Source: an uncultured Gemmatimonadota bacterium | Lineage (GTDB): Bacteria > Gemmatimonadota > Gemmatimonadetes > Gemmatimonadales > Gemmatimonadaceae | NCBI GenBank assembly: GCA_946480295.1 | Contig: CAMLIT010000040.1 | Location: 1-31,591 of the forward strand | Direction: 5' to 3' | Length of the DNA stretch: 31,591 nt | Part shown: one piece after another, positions 6,504-14,350 of the stretch | How positions within the stretch are numbered: the stretch's first letter is position 1 | How the letters are laid out: every line of letters begins with the position of its first letter | The notes under the pieces: model-generated | What the model was told of the DNA's origin: nothing | Seen by the model: the letters and a program-made list of their open reading frames with translations, nothing else | Databases searched by the model: none | Translations under genes and position numbers: made by a program

Positions 6504-7942
6504 GGTGTGCTCCCGCCCAGCACGCGGGCGGCGCTCGAGAGGGCCGACGCGAGGGGCGCCGGGATGTAGACGCCCAGCATGAGGACCAGCACCGCGAGCG
6601 CGCCCGGCGCGACGAGCAGCCAGCCGTGCTCCGCGGGCTCGTTCTGCTCGCGCGGCAGCGCGGGTGCCCTGCCCTGCACCATCTCCAGGATCATCGCCGC
6701 GATGCCGACGAAGATGATGGCGAGCAGCACGACGATCGCCGTCGCGATCCACGGGTGGTGGCCGCCGATGGCCGCATCGAAGATCGTGAACTCGCTGATG
6801 AAGAGCCCGAAGGGGGGCGAGCCCGTGATCGCGAACAGCCCGACGACGAGCAACGCCCCCGACACGGGCACGATGCGCACGAGCCCGCGCATCTCGTCGC
6901 TCGCGCTCGTCCCCGTCGCGAGCACCACGTTGCCCACGGCGAGGAACATCAATCCCTTCGCCAGGCCGTTATTGAGCGTGTGGAGCACCGCGCCGTACGT
7001 GCCGACGCCGCCCAGCCCGAGCCCCAGCGCGAGCAGTCCCATGTGCTCGACGCTCGAGTAGGCGAGGAGCCGCTTCACGTCCCCCTGTCCGATGATGAAC
7101 GCCGCCGCGATGACGAGCGAGAGCAGCCCGAAGCCGATGAGCGCCGGCCGGACGAACGCATCGGCGCCCGCGGCGAAGCACACCCCCGCGACGCGCGCGA
7201 GGCCGAGGAACGCGCAGCTCGTCAGCGCGCCGGCCATGAGCGCGCCGACGAGGCTCGGCGCCTCGCCGTACGTGTCCGGCTTCCACGCGTGCATCGGCGC
7301 GAGCCCCATCTTCGTGCCGAAGCCGATGAGGAGGAAGACGAACGCCGCCCGCAGCCACACCGGATCGAGCGCGTGCGCGTGCGCGACGAGGTCCTCGACG
7401 ACGAGCGGGCGGCCGCCCGCCGCGCCCATCGGCTGCGCCATCGCGAGGAGGAAGATCCCGAGCAGGGCGAGCGCGATCCCCACCGACGACAGCACCAGGT
7501 ACTTCCACACCGCCTCCAGCGAGCGGCGGTCGTCGCTGTGGTAGACCAGCGGCGCCAGCGACAGCGTCATCGTCTCCATCCCCACCCACAGCACCGCGAG
7601 ATGGTGGCTCAGCGAGACGAGCGACGCCGCGGCGAGGAAGGCCAGCATGCAGCTCGTGAACGCACGCCCACCGCGCAGCCGCTCGTGCCGACGGAAGCCC
7701 ACGGCGTAGTGCGCGACGGCGAGGAAGAGCACGCTCACCAGCGTCAGCACGATGCGCCCGAGCGCGTCCTCGGCGAGCCAGCCGCCGAGCACCTGGTCCC
7801 CGGGCGCCGCCCAGAGCAGCGCCACGAGCACCACGTGCGCGACCGCCGTGCCGACGAGCAGCACCGGCCGCGCGCGCGACGACAGCAGCCACGCCACGCC
7901 CGCGCCGATCGCGGGGAGGAGAACGAGCGCCAGCAGGAGCAT
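6500..7942 (-). CDS. hyfF: HyfF/NuoN-like antiporter-type membrane subunit
   Basis: A 480-residue, multi-pass inner-membrane protein of the Mrp-antiporter/NuoL-M-N family. Key charged residues of the ion path are present: E123 in WVGMETMTL, K211 in GFGTKMGLAP, K290 in GDVKRLLAYSS with H300 in SSVEHMG. The HAWKPDTYGEAPS segment (218-230) is typical of HyfF. It should move protons or sodium ions as part of the complex. The ATG follows the hyfE stop by 2 bp and has GAGGG about 7 nt upstream; it ends by overlapping hyfG (GTGA). Nothing suggests degeneration: unlike the peripheral subunits, functional residues here are kept. Confidence 0.94.
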   Translation of the reverse strand: MLLLALVLLPAIGAGVAWLLSSRARPVLLVGTAVAHVVLVALLWAAPGDQVLGGWLAEDALGRIVLTLVSVLFLAVAHYAVGFRRHERLRGGRAFTSCMLAFLAAASLVSLSHHLAVLWVGMETMTLSLAPLVYHSDDRRSLEAVWKYLVLSSVGIALALLGIFLLAMAQPMGAAGGRPLVVEDLVAHAHALDPVWLRAAFVFLLIGFGTKMGLAPMHAWKPDTYGEAPSLVGALMAGALTSCAFLGLARVAGVCFAAGADAFVRPALIGFGLLSLVIAAAFIIGQGDVKRLLAYSSVEHMGLLALGLGLGGVGTYGAVLHTLNNGLAKGLMFLAVGNVVLATGTSASDEMRGLVRIVPVSGALLVVGLFAITGSPPFGLFISEFTIFDAAIGGHHPWIATAIVVLLAIIFVGIAAMILEMVQGRAPALPREQNEPAEHGWLLVAPGALAVLVLMLGVYIPAPLASALSSAARVLGGSTP

Positions 7943-7944
7943 CG

Positions 7945-8583
7945 TCAATCCCTCAGCTCCGTCAGGCGGGCCGCGGACATCGAATCGAACTCGCGGTTGA
8001 TGTGGAAGACGACGATTCCCATGACGAACACGCCGACGAAGACGTCGAGCAGCACCCCGATGTCGACGAGGAAGGGCACGCGCTCCGCCTGCGTCAGGCC
8101 GAAGAGATAGATCCCGTTCTCGAGCATCAGGTAGCCGATCACCTGCGTGATCGCCTTCGCGCGCGTGACGAGGACGACGAGGCCGATCATCAGCGTGGCC
8201 AGCGCCACGGGGACGAGCAGGTCCGAGCTCACCGCCTGGAGCGGGAGGACGTGCGCGGCGGCGAAGGCGATCGCCAGCGCCCCCGCGCCGAGGAAGAGCG
8301 ACGCCATGTAGCCGACGAACGGTTCGACCTCGCGCCGCACCGCCGCCTCGCGGATCGCCCAGCGCAGGATCCACGGCAGCACGATGGCCTTCACGACGAT
8401 GGTCCCCGCGCCCAGCGCGTAGGTGTGAACCGAGGCATCCGGGTGCAGCAGGACGGGCAGGACCCCGAGCAGGAGCCCCTGCACCGCCACCACGCGGATG
8501 CACGCGCTGAGGCGCGAGCTGCCGAGAACGACGAAATCGGTCAGCACGACGAGGAACAGCGCCAGCTCGGCGAGTGGTCTCAT
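7945..8583 (-). CDS. hyfE: HyfE-like membrane subunit (NuoK-related)
   Basis: 212 residues with about six hydrophobic helices, matching HyfE of hydrogenase-4 type complexes, which contains a NuoK/MrpC-like part. Recognisable stretches are VTRAKAITQVIGYLMLENGIYLFG (given in parts: TRAKAITQVIGYL at about 140-152, MLENGIYLFG at 153-162, with a Glu in the membrane) and VFVMGIVVFHINREFDS at the C-terminus. GGAGG is 5 nt before the ATG, in the 10-bp gap after hyfC. It lies between hyfC and hyfF as in other hyf-type clusters. It is a structural and ion-path membrane subunit; no separate enzymatic role is expected. Confidence 0.91.
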   Translation of the reverse strand: MRPLAELALFLVVLTDFVVLGSSRLSACIRVVAVQGLLLGVLPVLLHPDASVHTYALGAGTIVVKAIVLPWILRWAIREAAVRREVEPFVGYMASLFLGAGALAIAFAAAHVLPLQAVSSDLLVPVALATLMIGLVVLVTRAKAITQVIGYLMLENGIYLFGLTQAERVPFLVDIGVLLDVFVGVFVMGIVVFHINREFDSMSAARLTELRD

Positions 8584-8593
8584 GCGCGCCTCC

Positions 8594-9520
8594 TCACCGC
8601 ACGAGCAGGATGAGCCCGAAGAGCGCGAGGCCGCCCCCCGCCGCGATGTACAGCGGCACCTTGGGCAGTCGCAGGCGCGCGATCAGCGATTCCACCACCC
8701 CGACCGCCACGCCGAGCGCGATCATCGCCCCGAGCAGCACGAGCGCGCCGAGCGCGCCCGCCGCGCGCGACGCCGGCAGGACGACGTCGATGATGATCGC
8801 CGCGAACAGCCCGAGCTTCAGCGCGCTCGCGTAGAGGATCAGCGCGAGGTCCGGCCCGCTGTGGTCGAGCACCATCACCTCGTGGACCATCGTGAGCTCG
8901 AGGTGGGTCGTCGGATCGTCCACCGGCACGCGCGAGCACTCGGCCAGCGCAAGGGCGAACACGCTCGCCGCGACCATGAGCAGCGACGGCGCCGCGGCGG
9001 CCCAGTGCTCGGACGCCACGCCCCCGAGCATCCCCGTGAGCGAGATGTCGCGCGCGGCGATGCTCAGCGCCGCGAGGCCGAGAAAGAGCCCCGGCTCGAC
9101 GAGGCTGGCGAAGGCGACCTCGCGACTCGCGCCCATCCCCTCGAAGCTCGACCCGGTGTCGAGCGCGGCGAGCACGAGGACGAAGCGGCCGAGCCCCAGC
9201 AGGTAGGCGAAAGCCACCGCGTCGCCGGCGAAGCGCAGCAGCGACTGGTGGCCATCCAGCGGCAGGAGCATCGCCGCGAGCACCGTCGTCGCCGGGAGCA
9301 CGAGCGGGGCGAGGCGGAAGGGCACCGTCGCCGTCTCGCTGTACACGATGCCGCGGCGCGCGAGCTTCCAGAGGTCCGCGTAGAGCTGCCAGACCGGCGC
9401 CCCGCGGCGGCCGGTGACGAGCGACTTCACGCGCGTGGCGACGCCGGGCACGAGCGGCGCGCCGGCGAGGAGGACGACGAGCGCGACGACGGCGGAGAGG
9501 AGCGGCGAGACGGACGTCAT
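8594..9520 (-). CDS. hyfC: HyfC/NuoH-like membrane subunit
   Basis: 308 residues, about eight membrane helices, of the NuoH/HyfC/HycD family that joins the peripheral and membrane arms. Diagnostic parts are GAPVWQLYADLWKLARRG (40-57), the membrane EPGLF with E142, and ECSRVPVDDPTTHLELTMVHE (about 194-214), the acidic cytoplasmic loop that in relatives faces the small subunit. These are well conserved although the peripheral subunits have lost cofactor ligands. The ATG overlaps the hyfB stop (ATGA), indicating translational coupling. Confidence 0.94.
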   Translation of the reverse strand: MTSVSPLLSAVVALVVLLAGAPLVPGVATRVKSLVTGRRGAPVWQLYADLWKLARRGIVYSETATVPFRLAPLVLPATTVLAAMLLPLDGHQSLLRFAGDAVAFAYLLGLGRFVLVLAALDTGSSFEGMGASREVAFASLVEPGLFLGLAALSIAARDISLTGMLGGVASEHWAAAAPSLLMVAASVFALALAECSRVPVDDPTTHLELTMVHEVMVLDHSGPDLALILYASALKLGLFAAIIIDVVLPASRAAGALGALVLLGAMIALGVAVGVVESLIARLRLPKVPLYIAAGGGLALFGLILLVR

Positions 9521-11475
9521 GGCCGCGGCCCCAGCGCGAGATAGGCCAGCAGGCCGACGACCGCCGCGAGCACGTAAAGGACATAGAGGTGCAGCCGCCC
9601 CTGCTGGATGGGCCGCAGCCGCACCGCCGCACGATGCACCGTCTTCCACAGTGGCAGCGCGGCGCGGTCGAGCACGATGTCGAAGGGCGTGGTGCGCAGC
9701 GCGCTCGCCGTGCGCCGGACCCGCACCCCGCTCGCCCGCCCGAAGACGGAGAGGAGCGGCGCCGCGAACGACGACGCCGTGTACTGCATGCGCGGCGTGG
9801 GAGTAGGGTACGCGCACGCCCACGTCGGCGCCGTGCGCACGGTCGCCGGCCGCGCCAGCACATATCGGACGAGCCAGGCCACGCCGACGAGGGCGAACAG
9901 TCCCAGCGCCATGATGGACACCGTCCACGCGCTCCCGATCGCCGCGGGCACCGCGGTGGCGGCATCGGCCCGCGCGACCTCGGCCGCCACGCGCGCCGCC
10001 GGCCACACGCCGAGCGCTGGCGCCACGCCCAGAGCCACGCACGCGGCGGCGAGCAGCAGCACGGGACCGATCATCCCGGCGCCGGCCTCCCGCGCCCCGG
10101 CGGCCTCGGCGCTGCGCGGCGAACCGAGAAACGAGATGCCGGCGAGGCGCGTGAAGCAGGCGAGCGCGAGACCGCCCACGAGCGCCAGCACCGGCACGCC
10201 AAGGATCGCCAGCCGGAGCGGGCCCGCCGCGGTGCCGCTGCGGAAGAGCGCCTGATACACCAGCCACTCGCTCACGAAGCCGTTGAGCGGGGGCACGCCG
10301 ATGATCGCCGCCGAGCCGACGGCGACGGCGAGCCAGGTGAGCGGCATGCGGCGCGCGAGCCCGCCTAACGCCTCGAGGTCGCGCGTGCCGGTTGCGCGGT
10401 ACACCGCGCCCGCGCCGAGGAAGAGCACCCCCTTGAAGAGGGCATGGTTGAGCGCGTGCAGCAGCGCGCCGGCGTAGCCGAGCACCGCGACCGTCGGCAG
10501 ACCGTACGCCGTCCCGAGCGCGCCGACGCCGACGCCGATCAGGATGATGCCCACGTTCTCGACGCTGGAGTACGCGAGCAGGCGCTTCAGGTCGCGTTGC
10601 GCCACCGCCCACAGTGCGCCGAAGACTCCGGAAACGGCGCCGATGCCGAGCACCAGCCAGCCCCACCACGCCGGCGCGCCGCCGAGCAGCAGGAGCACGC
10701 GGACGATGCCGTAGATCCCCAGCTTGATCACGGCGCCGGAGAGCAGCGCCGAGACGTGCGTCGGCGCCGCGGCGTGCGCGCGCGGAAGCCAGAAGTGCAG
10801 CGGCACGAGTCCCGCCTTGAAGCCGAAGCCGACGAGGGCGAGGAGGAGGATCGCCGCGCCCGCGTGTGGCAGCCGCGGCGCCGCTTCGGCGAGCGCGGCG
10901 AACGACCAGCTCGTCGCCGGCTGCACCCAGGCGGCGAACATCGCGAACAGCGCGAGCGTCCCCGTGTGCGTCGCCACGAGGTACAGCAGCCCGGACCGAC
11001 GCACGTCGGCGCGCTCGTGGTCGGCGACGAGCGTGAAGTAGGAGAGGACCGCCATCGCCTCCCAGCAGATCAGGAAGGGGATCACGGCGCGCGCGAGGAC
11101 GACGAGCCCCATCGCGGCGAGGAGCCACGCGAACGCCGCCTGGCCCGTCCAGGTGGCGCGGTGCCCACGCTCGGCGCGGACGTAGCGCGTGCCGAAGAGC
11201 GCGGCCATCGCGCCGAGGACGAGGATGGCGACGAGGAACACCGCGGAGAGCGCATCCAGGCCGAAGACCCAGGCGCCGCCCGGGGTGGAGGCGGGGAGCG
11301 CGACATCCTCCACGCTCCCGCCGGCGAGCACGCCGACCGCCGGCGCGGCCGCGACGACGCTCCCCGCCACGACGAGCACGTCGTACACCCGGTCCGCCGC
11401 GGGCCGGTCGCGCAGCAGCACGGCGGCGATCCCCGCCGCGACGAGGAGGGCGATGCCGAGAAGGACGAGCGTCAC
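9517..11475 (-). CDS. hyfB: HyfB/NuoL-M-like antiporter-type membrane subunit
   Basis: 652 residues with about 14-16 membrane helices, the largest membrane subunit of the complex. Family residues are present: E139 in FLICWEAMA, K220 in GFGFKAGLVPLHFWLPRAH, K251 in GAVIKLGIYG, and QRDLKRLLAYSSVENVG. The C-terminal extension after about residue 540 (PTWACAYPTPTPRMQYTASSF) is typical of HyfB. Start: GTG overlapping the stop of the HTH-EIIA gene (GTGA), with GGGGAG upstream. The product would translocate protons or sodium. It is the first structural gene behind the regulator, so the regulator's translation and that of the complex are tied together. Confidence 0.94.
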   Translation of the reverse strand: MTLVLLGIALLVAAGIAAVLLRDRPAADRVYDVLVVAGSVVAAAPAVGVLAGGSVEDVALPASTPGGAWVFGLDALSAVFLVAILVLGAMAALFGTRYVRAERGHRATWTGQAAFAWLLAAMGLVVLARAVIPFLICWEAMAVLSYFTLVADHERADVRRSGLLYLVATHTGTLALFAMFAAWVQPATSWSFAALAEAAPRLPHAGAAILLLALVGFGFKAGLVPLHFWLPRAHAAAPTHVSALLSGAVIKLGIYGIVRVLLLLGGAPAWWGWLVLGIGAVSGVFGALWAVAQRDLKRLLAYSSVENVGIILIGVGVGALGTAYGLPTVAVLGYAGALLHALNHALFKGVLFLGAGAVYRATGTRDLEALGGLARRMPLTWLAVAVGSAAIIGVPPLNGFVSEWLVYQALFRSGTAAGPLRLAILGVPVLALVGGLALACFTRLAGISFLGSPRSAEAAGAREAGAGMIGPVLLLAAACVALGVAPALGVWPAARVAAEVARADAATAVPAAIGSAWTVSIMALGLFALVGVAWLVRYVLARPATVRTAPTWACAYPTPTPRMQYTASSFAAPLLSVFGRASGVRVRRTASALRTTPFDIVLDRAALPLWKTVHRAAVRLRPIQQGRLHLYVLYVLAAVVGLLAYLALGPRP

Positions 11476-12191
11476 GAGCGCGCGCTCCCCTCGACCTTCA
11501 CGGCGGGAAAGGAGCCGGTGGTACGCGTCGCGTCGAGCATGGCCACGCGGTCGATGATGCTCGCCGCCGAGGCGCGCTCGCGCAGGAGCCCGCGCAGCTC
11601 CTCGTCCCGCAGCACGAAGCCGAGCTGCGAGAGAATCCGGAGGTGCACCGGGACGGTCGGGCTCACCACGAGGAAGAGCGCGTGCACGGGCTTCCCGTCC
11701 ACCGCGTCGAACTCCACCGGATCGCGCAGCAGCGCCAGCGTGACGAAGGGCTGCTCGACGTGCAGCAGGATCGGATTGCGCACGTGCGGGATGGCGATGC
11801 CGTCGCCGATGCCGGTCGATCCCATCGCCTCGCGCGCCTCGAGGACGCTGAGCAGCGTCTGGCGGTCCTGCGCCGGCGGCAGCGGGAGGGCGCGCACGAG
11901 GCCTGCGAGGAGCGCGTGCTTGTCACGACCGGCGAGGTCGTGGACGACGCCGCCGCGCCGCAGGAGGTCGGCGAGCGGCGGGACGGCATCGGGCGCGCGG
12001 CGCGCGTGCTGGAGCAGCCGCCGCGAGACGGCGACGCCGTGCTCCACGGCCCATTCCCAGAGCTCGACCGCATTGAGGTACACCCGCTCGTTGGCGCGGT
12101 GGACCGGGAGGTCGCGCTGGGCGATCCATCGCCTGGCGGTCGCTTCGCTGACGCCGAGGTAGTCGGCGGCATCGCGCAGGGTCAGCTGCAT
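11472..12191 (-). CDS. HTH domain fused to PTS EIIA (type 2, Ntr/fructose family) domain
   Basis: 239 residues in two parts. Residues 1-55 are an excisionase/MerR-like helix-turn-helix (LRDAADYLGVSEATARRWI, then a wing with RVYLNAVELWEWA). Residues about 72-225 are an EIIA type-2 domain: STGIGDGIAIPHVR contains the phosphorylatable His136, and H183 in PTVPVHLRILSQL matches the second active-site histidine. EIIA-Ntr domains signal carbon/nitrogen or potassium state; coupled to DNA binding they can work as phosphorylation-controlled regulators. No EI, HPr or sugar EIIB/EIIC gene is nearby, so regulation rather than sugar uptake is likely. The gene leads the operon and overlaps hyfB by 4 bp. The ATG where homology starts was chosen; no strong ribosome site precedes it. 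Confidence 0.88.
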   Translation of the reverse strand: MQLTLRDAADYLGVSEATARRWIAQRDLPVHRANERVYLNAVELWEWAVEHGVAVSRRLLQHARRAPDAVPPLADLLRRGGVVHDLAGRDKHALLAGLVRALPLPPAQDRQTLLSVLEAREAMGSTGIGDGIAIPHVRNPILLHVEQPFVTLALLRDPVEFDAVDGKPVHALFLVVSPTVPVHLRILSQLGFVLRDEELRGLLRERASAASIIDRVAMLDATRTTGSFPAVKVEGSARS

Positions 12192-12456
12192 GACCGCGCC
12201 GAGCGGACCGGGGACTTCATGAACGGGCTCGCGAGTGGGCGCCGGCCCCGGAGGGCACGACGGGCGGCGGCGTAGCGCCGCGGAGAAGGCAGGGATTTCA
12301 GAAACGGTGTCCTGGCGTGCGCCGCAGCGGGGCATGAAGGCCACGCGAGGCGCGGACGCAAGCTAACCGGGAGCCCATCGGCAAGAACGCGGCGAAGGCC
12401 TGATCCTGTGTACGGGATTGCCCGACACGGCACCGGGGGATGCCGCACAACGAGAA
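12192..12456. other. Gap upstream of the HTH-EIIA/hyf operon
   Basis: This stretch should hold the promoter of the seven-gene operon. I searched the minus strand for sigma70 boxes and for the sigma54 GG/GC pattern and saw no convincing match. No coding region is supported. Confidence 0.5.
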
Positions 12457-12488
12457 AGGGACGAGGAGCCGACCGGCTCCTCGTCCCT
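12457..12488 (-). terminator. Hairpin terminator behind the DUF3592 gene
   Basis: A perfect 14-bp stem (AGGGACGAGGAGCC with its complement, arms 12457-12470 and 12475-12488) closes a 4-nt loop. On the minus strand a short T-rich stretch (CCCTTTCT) follows. It begins 24 bp after the stop codon of the gene that ends at 12513 and shields the hyf operon from read-through. Confidence 0.75.
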
Positions 12489-12489
12489 A

Positions 12490-12512
12490 CGCCTCCCGCC
12501 TGCCGCCTCCCG
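12490..12512. repeat. Heptamer array A (CGGGAGG units on minus strand)
   Basis: Read on the minus strand the stop codon TAG is followed at once by CGGGAGG, CGGCAGG, CGGGAGG and CG: three tandem 7-bp units. The same unit follows the stop of the peptidase gene at 29087 and recurs in array D. Confidence 0.7.
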
Positions 12513-13109
12513 CTACGTGATCGCCCCCATCGACACCGGCGGCGTCCGGAAGCGCGACGCGTCCCACGCGCGCTCCGCCGCGGCGCGGCGGCGATCGACC
12601 AGCGCGCCGCCGATGAGGAGCATCAGCCCCGCGACGCCAAACGAGAGCGCGCCGCGGAAGGCGCCGGTCCCCGCCTGGTCCTCCGACACGACGCCCGAGC
12701 CGGCGAGGCTCACCGTGGACGGCTCGCGCGGGTCGTAGTGCACGTAGAGCTGGCTGCCGCGCGGGTGCGCGGCGACCCACGTCGCCAGGCTGTCGGCGGC
12801 GTTCATGCTGAACCCCGACCGCACCGGGACGACGTAGCGGACGACGCCGATGCCGTAGGCGAGGCGGCAGCGCACCGCGTAGCTCGAGCTGGACGTCTGC
12901 AGCAACGCGTCGTAGCGCTGGATGCGGCAGTCCTGCACCTCCGCCACGACCCCGGGCCAGTGGGCGAGGATGACGTGGCGGTGATAGACGGCCCAGGAGC
13001 CGACCATCGCCGAGACGAGGGCGGCGACGCAGGCGAAGTAGCCGACGAGCACGAGCACCCGCGCGGGCATCGGCGGCGGCGACGACATCTGGCGATGGCT
13101 CGAGGACAT
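12513..13109 (-). CDS. DUF3592-type membrane protein
   Basis: 198 residues with two membrane helices (about 16-40 and 156-172) that enclose an extracytoplasmic domain of about 110 residues. The middle part (WPGVVAEVQDC, RCRLAYGIGVVRYVVPV, then YVHYDPREPSTVSLAGS) matches the DUF3592 layout, where the V-x-Y-D-P-x-x-P motif is typical. Function of the family is unknown. The ATG at 13109 was chosen because GAGG lies 8 nt before it; a GTG two codons upstream is an alternative. It lies 17 bp behind the lipoprotein gene, so the two are probably cotranscribed and end at the hairpin at 12457-12488. Confidence 0.82.
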   Translation of the reverse strand: MSSSHRQMSSPPPMPARVLVLVGYFACVAALVSAMVGSWAVYHRHVILAHWPGVVAEVQDCRIQRYDALLQTSSSSYAVRCRLAYGIGVVRYVVPVRSGFSMNAADSLATWVAAHPRGSQLYVHYDPREPSTVSLAGSGVVSEDQAGTGAFRGALSFGVAGLMLLIGGALVDRRRAAAERAWDASRFRTPPVSMGAIT

Positions 13110-13126
13110 GCGCACCTCGGTGAGGG

Positions 13127-13999
13127 TCAGCGCTCGACGATGATGAGGTAGTGCGACGGCGCCCAGAAGCGGTCCGCGTCGGAGATCGCCAGCGGGCCAC
13201 GGAAGGTCGCCCCGTCGCGCTGCTCGACCTTCGCGTCGTCCAGGCTCTGGCGCGAGACGATCTGGTAGCGGCGCGAGGTGTCCGGCAGCGGGATCGTGTG
13301 GATCTCGCGCGTGTCGATCGGCGTGAACTCCTGCGGGTCGAGGTCACGCGCCGGCTGGAGGGTGCGGCCGATGTGGGCGATGAGCAGGTTCGCGCCGCCC
13401 TCGCGCACGATGACGCCCTTCTTCAGCAGCTCGTCCTCGGTGCCGACCACGTAGTAGGCGCGGGAGTACGCGCTCTTCGCCGCGGCGACCTCCTTGCCGA
13501 GGCTGTCCACGTGCGCCTGGAGGGCGACGATCGTCTGCGCCTGCTCGGCGATGCTCGCCTGGAGCGCGGCGATCTGCTTCGCGTCGACGTCGAGCGAGTC
13601 GCGCAGCTTCCCGTTCTCGGCGACCAGCTCGGCCTCCTTCTTCCGCGCCGCCTCGAGCTCGCGGGCCGTCTGCTGCGCGCGGGCGACGAGCGCGTTGACG
13701 CGGCGCAGCATGTCCTTGCGCGCCGCGATCTGCTCCTCGATCCCGCTCTCCGACTTGCGGCTCGCGTGGCGGGCCTTGAGCCCCCGCACGCGGGACACCG
13801 ACTTGTCGATCTCGCCGATGAAGCTGTCGGCGTCGTTGAGGACGCGGGAGACGGAATCCTTCTGGGCGACCAGCTGGTCCATCAGCTGGCGCTGTTTGGC
13901 GACGAGCGCCTGCGCGCTGTCGGCGCGGGCACGGTCACGAGGGGACACACAGGCGATCGGCAGCGCGACCAGCGCGAGCAGCCAGAGACGATTGGACAT
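13127..13999 (-). CDS. Coiled-coil lipoprotein, function unknown
   Basis: 290 residues. The N-terminus is a lipoprotein signal (WLLALVALPIAC, acylated Cys17), so the product should be membrane-anchored in the envelope. Residues about 25-170 form long heptad-type helices rich in Ala, Glu, Lys and Arg, with a tropomyosin/Smc-like look. A globular C-terminal part (about 175-290; YYVVGTEDELLKKGVIV, IHTIPLPDTSRRYQIVS and HYLIIVER) resembles a family annotated only as hypothetical in Bacteroidota and Gemmatimonadota; this is from memory. A possible -10 box (TATACC, minus strand, 14085-14090) lies about 86 bp upstream without a clear -35. Cotranscribed with the DUF3592 gene. Confidence 0.82.
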   Translation of the reverse strand: MSNRLWLLALVALPIACVSPRDRARADSAQALVAKQRQLMDQLVAQKDSVSRVLNDADSFIGEIDKSVSRVRGLKARHASRKSESGIEEQIAARKDMLRRVNALVARAQQTARELEAARKKEAELVAENGKLRDSLDVDAKQIAALQASIAEQAQTIVALQAHVDSLGKEVAAAKSAYSRAYYVVGTEDELLKKGVIVREGGANLLIAHIGRTLQPARDLDPQEFTPIDTREIHTIPLPDTSRRYQIVSRQSLDDAKVEQRDGATFRGPLAISDADRFWAPSHYLIIVER

Positions 14000-14154
14000 G
14001 CGGGGAGCACCTCGGAGGGTTCTTCGGATTTCGCTCGCGGCGCGGTGGGAGGAAGCGGGGCCGCGTCATCCTTCTGGACGACGCGGTATAGTGCCGGGTT
14101 ACGCGGCGCGGGCCCGCGCGGAGGCGCACAGGGGGGCGGTGATGCGAAGCACAG

Positions 14155-14350
14155 CGAGGGGCGAGGGTCGAGGGTCGAGGGTCGAGCAACGCAGTTGCTA
14201 GTGAGCTAGGAATCAGGAAGCAGCCATAGGCCTCACTAGTTCCTGATTCCTCGCTCACTCTCTCCTGCCCTCTCGCCCCTCGCCCCTCGCCCCTCGCCCC
14301 TCGACCCTCGACCCTCGACCCACGACCCTCGACCCTCGACCCTCGACCCT
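14155..14350. repeat. Heptamer array B with inverted arms and central palindrome
   Basis: Left arm: CGAGGGG then three CGAGGGT (14155-14182). Right arm: four CGCCCCT (14274-14301) then seven CGACCCT/CGACCCA (14302-14350). The arms are complementary. Between them lies a second inverted repeat: AGTGAG and AGGAATCAGGAA (14200-14219) against TTCCTGATTCCT and CTCACT (14240-14259). The last repeat base is part of the TAA stop of the hydrolase gene. No coding region is supported between 14000 and 14349. Confidence 0.88.

Noticed and set aside
4980..11475. Functional NiFe hydrogenase-4
   Set aside because: The large subunit lacks the CxxC pairs that bind NiFe, and no hydrogenase maturation genes or ferredoxin subunit are nearby.
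14200..14259. Simple terminator of the lipoprotein or hydrolase gene
   Set aside because: The inverted repeat lies upstream of the lipoprotein gene and about 90 bp beyond the hydrolase stop, has no T-run, and is embedded in the heptamer structure.
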